A stretch of 64,000 bases of DNA from NCBI GenBank assembly GCA_003996215.1, contig QJPP01000028.1, forward strand, positions 1,364,001 to 1,428,000, read 5' to 3'. The notes under the pieces were generated by a model that was not told the DNA's origin, ran no database searches, and was given only the letters and a program-made list of their open reading frames with translations. How positions within the stretch are numbered: position 1 is the stretch's first letter; the number at the start of each line of letters is the position of its first letter. Position numbers and translations under genes: made by a program. Positions 58,324 through 64,000 of the stretch are shown here, piece after piece. This DNA comes from Jaltomata sinuosa. Its lineage: Eukaryota > Streptophyta > Magnoliopsida > Solanales > Solanaceae.

Positions 58324-59469
58324 CCATTACAAGATCTGTCTAATATATCAACTTATTTATGGCTATATAGTGCTTTTAGTCCGCTATATATTGCATTAAT
58401 TAGAATGTTACAACGCTTGTACAGAGTACTTCTTGAGCTTTTTTTATGTTTGTATTTTAGACATCCAGCAGGAACTTCACAAAGTTGACCTGGTAAACAT
58501 TGAAATGAAGTGGGATAAAAGAAGAACGAAAAGACCTTGACTTGGAAAATTAACCAATACTATTCATCTCTTAAGAATATTCTAAGCTATCAAAAGTCAT
58601 ACAAATTACATACACTGTAGGCAACTTCTGCTTTACATCAGCTGCCAATTTTGACAATTTCTTTTTTTAATTTCTCTCTTTAGATCTCTATTGTTGTTTT
58701 CAGCCCCACACTGTTGTGTTTGGTATATCAAATGTCTTTTTCCAAGAAAATGTTTTTTGATGGAAAATATATTTTCGAAATATGTTTTCGGTGTTGGGTT
58801 GGTGAGGGAAATGTATTTTCTGAAAAAATATATAATTAAGGATTAGTAAATAGTATTAACAAATCGGAGAGTGTTTTTTTGTGGAACTCTTGAGTACTCA
58901 AGATTAATAATAATATGTAAGTGTTAGTCCATCCCTAGCCATGGATACTGACTTCTCAAGTTGTTGATCATTAACATCAAATAAATGTAGGTTACTTATC
59001 AAAAGAAAATTCTAGGAAAATATTGCCTACAAGTTTACTCTTTGAAATGGTACACTTGCACTTTCACTTACACTTGAAAAGAAACAGAAAAATGAGTTCC
59101 AACACAAGAGGAACTGTAACCTGTTATTCCAAAAAAGGATGGTTACATGTTTCCACTAGCTGTGTCCCATTTGACATAGAAATTTCCCACTGAATGTCAC
59201 ATCAGATGTTGAAATGTTTGGTCTTTAGTTTTTCATATAGGTTAAATTATCAAAAGAAAACCATGGAAAATACACTGAACATGTCCCTTGTGGAAAAGTC
59301 TATTGTCACTTTGTAGCAAATTGTCAATCATTCAATTCAATTGAAAGCTCAGTCATCCTTCCATTTTGGTTTCACAAGGCTAAAAAATCAAGATAACCTT
59401 TTGATGTAGCTCTTCATCTTGCTCCTGAATTTAGTATCCTTTCCATACCTCTCAAGTGAAATAGGAGTC
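58324..59469. other. intergenic, no gene seen
   Basis: A MITE-end-like fragment (tgttgtgtttggtatatc, ~58718) belongs to the family at 16727 and 19507, but no partner end is clear. No coding sequence recognised. Confidence 0.4.
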
Positions 59470-61936
59470 ATGGTGGACATGACTGTGGCGTCGTGTGATA
59501 ATTATTATTGCCGTATGATCACTGACGCATGCAACCAAAGATGCTACAACGAATCATTCAGTAGACCAATGCCAATGATCGGTATATATGTAGCAGCAGC
59601 ATCTCTACTTTGTACGCTTGCAATGGCTGCTGATGCCTTTCAAGCCTTCCGCCTAAAAAGACTTTGGCTCCCATGTAAAATTCTTTGCTCTGAATGCCGC
59701 TTCTCTTACAGTGTTAGCTGTAGCAATGAAGTTGCCTGTCGATATATCTGAACCGATGCCAGGTCATACTGACCAGCTTTCCAAACTTGCCAGCACTGCT
59801 TTCATGTGTGTTGTAATAGGTAACTTCATGCCATCAGTAGGATCCATGAGTAACAAAGAATTCTTGTCGAATGTTGTAGCTCTGGACATCCTGGTAATCA
59901 CCATCATTGTCAATCTCTGCATTGAAATATATACTGGTTTGATTGATAACCTGATACCTGAATTTATAGCAACTATATTCCTCATGTTTCTTCTGATATT
60001 GGTACTGAGTTTCTCCTCTCTAACACTTGCAACCACCAAAAAGATTCTTGAACTTAACTATAAAGAAGCATATCAAACAACCTTGAGGGATGATGCACTA
60101 GCATTCGGAAAGTTATCCATCGATAGTCTGAGAGACACTGTGGAGAAGTGTTGGATGATGGTCGAAACTGTTGTTAATGTTGCAAAGGCAAGAAGAATTG
60201 AATCGGAAGAACTACATTTTCATTGAACTTCAAACTGTCTAATAAATAGAAGAGCACTACAACTGAAAAGGAAATTGACTGCCTAAAAGACTGCTAACAT
60301 GCCTAGAAAATAGGAACAACTATAACAAGTTATCTAGATAATGACTAAACAAAAACTAATCTCCTAAAAATCTGCTGAAGACTTTGACTCCACTCCAACA
60401 GATCCTGAGACACGTACCAACAGAAACTAGTAACCCTCAATTTGTGATGGTGCGTTCTGTAACCTTTTCGACTTCAGGGACAATCTGTGTGTTGGCATCT
60501 CTGATTTTGATGGAAGCTCTTATAAAAATAGACAATTCACCTCCATATTTCCCAAATAGTTCAACATACAAATGGACAACAACTTTAATTTTGATTGTTC
60601 AGTCTATTGGGGTGGCAGTGGGTACTGTTGCTCCAGCACTTAGATGGTTTATCTTTATAAGCTTTAAGCGTTCCAACAAAACTGGCAATGCCAATGCAAA
60701 TTTATCCAGAGTCGAAGATTACAGGATTCGCAAGCTGGTTGAGTGGAAGGAAAGACCATTGTCTTTAAACATCAGGGGAACAAAATTTAGAAAATATCTT
60801 CAGGGTACAAGAAACCTAATTCTTGCCTTCTGCATAAGAACTCAGATTCTGATTGTGTCAACAAGCAAATTTCTGCGGTTTGTCTCGGTTGTTTCCTTCA
60901 ACTTGATGTTCTTGTGTCAAATTCAGGGCCCAAACTATCATCAATCAGAACCAGAAGACAGGAGAGACTTTGAATTTCACCGCTATGTTCTGTTACTAGA
61001 AGGCGAAGAAGAACTGCCTGAAAGAATCTTTAAGAACATATCTGGTACTGCAAACCGACTAGTAGACACAGGAGGGAAACGGCAGCCAAAACATCTGATT
61101 AATTTTCTAAGAAAATCTAGCAGCTTTTCTGGGGTGAGAGATATTTACTGTGACCAAGTTCCAGCACTGCATTCAGTAGAACCTTCAAACTGCTGGACCA
61201 TAAGCCTGGTGACACTCACTAGCATTGCTGTTGCACTTCCCAAAGTGAGAGATCAGATGGACTATCAGCTGATAAGGAGTGTCCATGAAGGCCTTATGTA
61301 CGCCAGCTTGGTAGAGGAAACCGTGTACCCTGAAGGTGAGTTCACAAACATTAGAAATGCAGCACATATAGTGTGGGAAGAACTGGAGATCCATCAGGTT
61401 GGATGAGGACTTGCAGAAACTGACCCTCGAAGGAAAAACTTCTAGGGAAACACTTGAGATGCTTACAGGAATAGCTTCAAAAAAGGTGATGGATTTCAAA
61501 CAAACCACTGATGGAAGAATGCTCGACAACCCTCTCAACTGGCCGGTCAGAATAATAGCTGCCAACTCAATGTATAAAATTGGGAAGGCTATCTTGCTGT
61601 TGATGCATAGTGAAGGACACAATGACTTGGTTGGTGAAAAACTATTCGAGAGATTATCCATTACAATTGCAGATATACTAAGTGCTTGCTTTTACCAATC
61701 TTCCACGAGCTATAACTATGGTTTGCAACTCTGGTGCCATTGAAGAGAGGGAAAGAAGTGTGCGCAAAGCAGCTTTATTAGTTGGCAAGACCGAAGAGAT
61801 CTTGAAGATAATTCAGCACCATGAACTTCCAAATATAAATGCGGATCAATCAGCTTATATTGATCAGTGGATGCTTATAATCCAACCAACAAACCTAGTT
61901 CCTGTCATCTCTTCCAATGGTGAAATAGCGCTCTGA
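59470..61936 (+). pseudogene. multi-pass membrane-protein family, copy 2, with frameshifts
   Basis: From ATG 59470 the sequence parallels copy 3: PMPMIGIYVAAAS (TM1), then LKRLWLPCK. An extra A in the AAAA run at 59677-59680 shifts the frame. The correct frame continues 59711-60226 with three or four further hydrophobic helices. Bases ~60227-60383 match nothing in the family and are either an intron or an insertion. A long open block 60384-61406 encodes more membrane helices and the soluble C-terminal half. It ends prematurely by a one-base shift at HQ|(G)L, resumes at 61399, and shifts once more at a TTTT run (~61691) before GAIEERERSVRKAALLVGKT and the stop at 61936. An uncharacterised plant family; role unknown. 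Confidence 0.75.
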
Positions 61937-63456
61937 GCTATCGTACCTAATCGAGAGCCATCATATTCAGATGGTAAGTTACATATCCATGAGCTATGAT
62001 ATGAGTAACAATGTATACATAACTAGTATTTCCATAACTACCACAGTATTTATCAAATTATGCATGTTTTGGAATGATTTAATTTAATGAAGTTTATAGT
62101 GTTTCTTGAACTTACAGTATGACTATAAGTGACATGCTTACGAATATTACATTCAAGTATTTCCATACGAACTCTCTGGACTTACAGTTTTCATAGGTTT
62201 ACTTGTTACCCCATGAACTCCTCGATGGATTCTTATATTTTGCTACATGTTATGTCTAAGACTTTACGAGTCGAGCTTCGATGAAGAAAGCGAGGATTCA
62301 TATCTATAGCCATCCCAACTTGTTTGGGATTGAGGCGTAGTTGTTGGGTCAAGCTCACTAGGTACCGGTCATGACTGTAAGGCCGTGGTCCTGTATTCAC
62401 CATGAGAGACATTGCTCATATCATTCTTTAAAATCCTCGTTTTGTGAACACAACTTCCTTACTTATCAAGTCAACTGCAACAGGAAATATGGCATCAACT
62501 GTTGCACTTCATGTTATTTCATTTATCTAGCAAATGCTTTGGTAAGATGCTTCACATCAGACCAGAATTATATCAAATTTAGAGGATTACACCTACTGAC
62601 AGAGTGACAGCACTTTGCTGGACCTTGTTGTCTTTGTATCTGTACTTAGGTGCCATCTTCAAATAGGTAGCCATACAAAATAAAGGACTCTAATAGCTGA
62701 AAAGCTGAAAATTCGAAGAAAAATTAAAAAAAATCAGCATAGTAGAACACCATAAAGAAAAGGTCATCAATAGTTGGTCGTTAGATCTAGATTTGTCAAA
62801 AGGCAATGTTCAATGATGTAAGAGTCAAATGCAAGAAAAGTCAATCAAGGAAGATGTGAACTGAAAAGGGATTAGTTTAGGAAGAGAAGGGCTTAAAAAA
62901 AACAAGGGAAGAAAAAAATTCTAGATGGGAGAACTTGACCGGCAATCCAAAGATAATAATACTAACAGTTCAATGGTGCAGTGAGATTCTACAGATAAAC
63001 ACAATCTTGGAGAAATAATATTTCTACACACTGGTCAGTTGGACCTATCAACTGAGCTAATCAACGTAGTCACCAAGTTGTTTTCTAATATTGTCTGCCT
63101 TGACTAGCAGACTTGGCAACCACCTGAGAAGCAGTCAGATTTTGGGCTAGAAAGAAAACCTTAAAAATTCTATCATGTCCCACCATCTTTCACTAAAAAA
63201 TTCATGCCAAAGTCTATCATTCATCTTAACTTGCTGACTTTTTAACGCGTGAATTCATCTATGACCAAAGCAAGTAAACATAGCTCAAATGATAGTGAAG
63301 ATGTTTACCAGAAAGAGTAAATCCTGGAAAACACTGGAAATAGCTTGAAACATATGAGAGAAACAAATAGATATTCAAATAGGAGTATAGAAGCTCTACC
63401 ATAGACAAAGATTTCAGCTTTAAACTAGAGATAACCAGGGAAGAGATTGAGATACG
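61937..63456. other. intergenic; SINE/LINE tail at 62290-62348
   Basis: Text 'ccaacttgtttgggattgag' followed by gcgtagttgttggg is the usual 3' tail shared by Solanaceae SINEs and RTE LINEs. No TSD found. The last ~100 bp before 63457 are the probable 5' UTR of copy 3. No gene in between. Confidence 0.5.
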
Positions 63457-64000
63457 ATGGGGAAGATCGGCTGCACCATAGATGGCAACTTAGATGACTC
63501 AAAATTCAGTGAGCCAATGCCATGGATTGGTATCTATGTAGCAGCAGCATCTGCAGTTTGTGCACTGGGGATGGCGGTGGATGTCCTTCATGGCCTGCGC
63601 CATAGAAAATTCTGGTTTCCTTGCAAGTTCTTCTCTCTCAACGCTACAACCTTAACGCTCCTAGCTGTTGCCACCAAGTTGTCTGTTGATCTAAATACCT
63701 CCATGCCTCGCCGGCAAGATCAGTTGACAAAACTTAGCAGTGTTGCTCTAATCTGTACTGTAATTGCTAATTTTATGCCTTCTTTAGGACTCATGGAGAA
63801 CAAAGAGCTGTTGATGAACATAATGGCCTTGGGAATTTTCGTCATCACAGCCATCGTGAACATTGGCATACAATTAGCTACTAGAGTAATCTATGTTTTC
63901 TGCAAAGAGCATATAGCCCTCATGTTTCTTATGCTTGTTTTGCTTCTGCTACTGATCTCCTCAGCCTTGGCAATACCAACTACAAAGCGTTATTTGGACC
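63457..64000 (+). CDS. multi-pass membrane-protein family, copy 3 (5' part, open to window edge)
   Basis: From ATG 63457 the frame stays open for 181 codons and leaves the window. The N-terminus is MGKIGCTIDGNLDDSKFSEP. Five hydrophobic segments follow: WIGIYVAAASAVCALGMAVD, SLNATTLTLLAVATKL, LSSVALICTVIANFMPSL, LLMNIMALGIFVITAIVNIG and ALMFLMLVLLLLLISSALAI. It aligns with copy 2 without gaps through this part, and each frame break of copy 2 is absent here. It is the best candidate for the functional member. I know the family only as uncharacterised plant membrane proteins and assign no role. Confidence 0.85.
   Translation, partial: MGKIGCTIDGNLDDSKFSEPMPWIGIYVAAASAVCALGMAVDVLHGLRHRKFWFPCKFFSLNATTLTLLAVATKLSVDLNTSMPRRQDQLTKLSSVALICTVIANFMPSLGLMENKELLMNIMALGIFVITAIVNIGIQLATRVIYVFCKEHIALMFLMLVLLLLLISSALAIPTTKRYLD

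Overview
This is a plant nuclear window, almost certainly from Solanum (tomato/potato clade). The support is spliced genes with GT-AG introns, a mitochondrial small heat-shock protein (sHSP) of the type found in tomato, an I2/R3a-like CC-NB-LRR, Solanaceae SINE and MITE families, and an endogenous pararetrovirus related to solendoviruses. Exon structures below were assembled by hand from splice signals, reading phase and family resemblance. No search was run.

Layout. 1-7.8 kb: gene-free repeats (Ogre/Tat-like LTR trace, microsatellite, tandem repeats, MITEs). 7.87-16.72 kb: three tandem + strand genes for mitochondrial-type sHSPs, each with a transit-peptide exon, one phase-1 intron and an alpha-crystallin exon. 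The first has a heat-shock-element promoter. The third has site II/telo-box motifs instead. 17.5-19.24 kb (-): a three-exon heavy-metal-associated (HMA) domain gene whose introns are full of transposons. 19.5-21.9 kb: MITEs, then the start of an NLR gene split by a LINE. 22.26-25.04 kb (-): an R1/Rx-like NLR with a 1-nt frameshift in its N-terminal domain and a short 3' exon. 27.9-28.56 kb (-): a LENG1/CIR_N nuclear protein. 29.76-39.36 kb (-): a 15-exon gene for a 455-aa protein with HIT and CCHC zinc fingers. 38.46-42.38 kb: nested MITEs and AT-rich repeats. 42.38-47.16 kb: a rearranged pararetrovirus with two inverted-repeat arms. 47.2-51.9 kb: repeats, including a three-level nested transposon and a complete TRIM element. 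52.16-56.1 kb (+): an intact 1313-aa I2/R3a-like NLR. 57.0-64 kb (+): three tandem copies of an uncharacterised multi-pass membrane-protein family (3' relic, frameshifted copy, open copy running off the edge), with a full-length Au-type SINE between the first two.

Themes. Local tandem duplication followed by decay built the sHSP, NLR and membrane-protein groups. Transposons sit in most introns and at several gene ends. The two NLRs are immune receptors, the sHSPs are organellar chaperones, and the LENG1-like and HIT/CCHC proteins look like nuclear RNA-linked housekeeping factors. Several breaks are single-base changes in short homopolymers, so true pseudogenes and assembly errors must be told apart before calling function lost.
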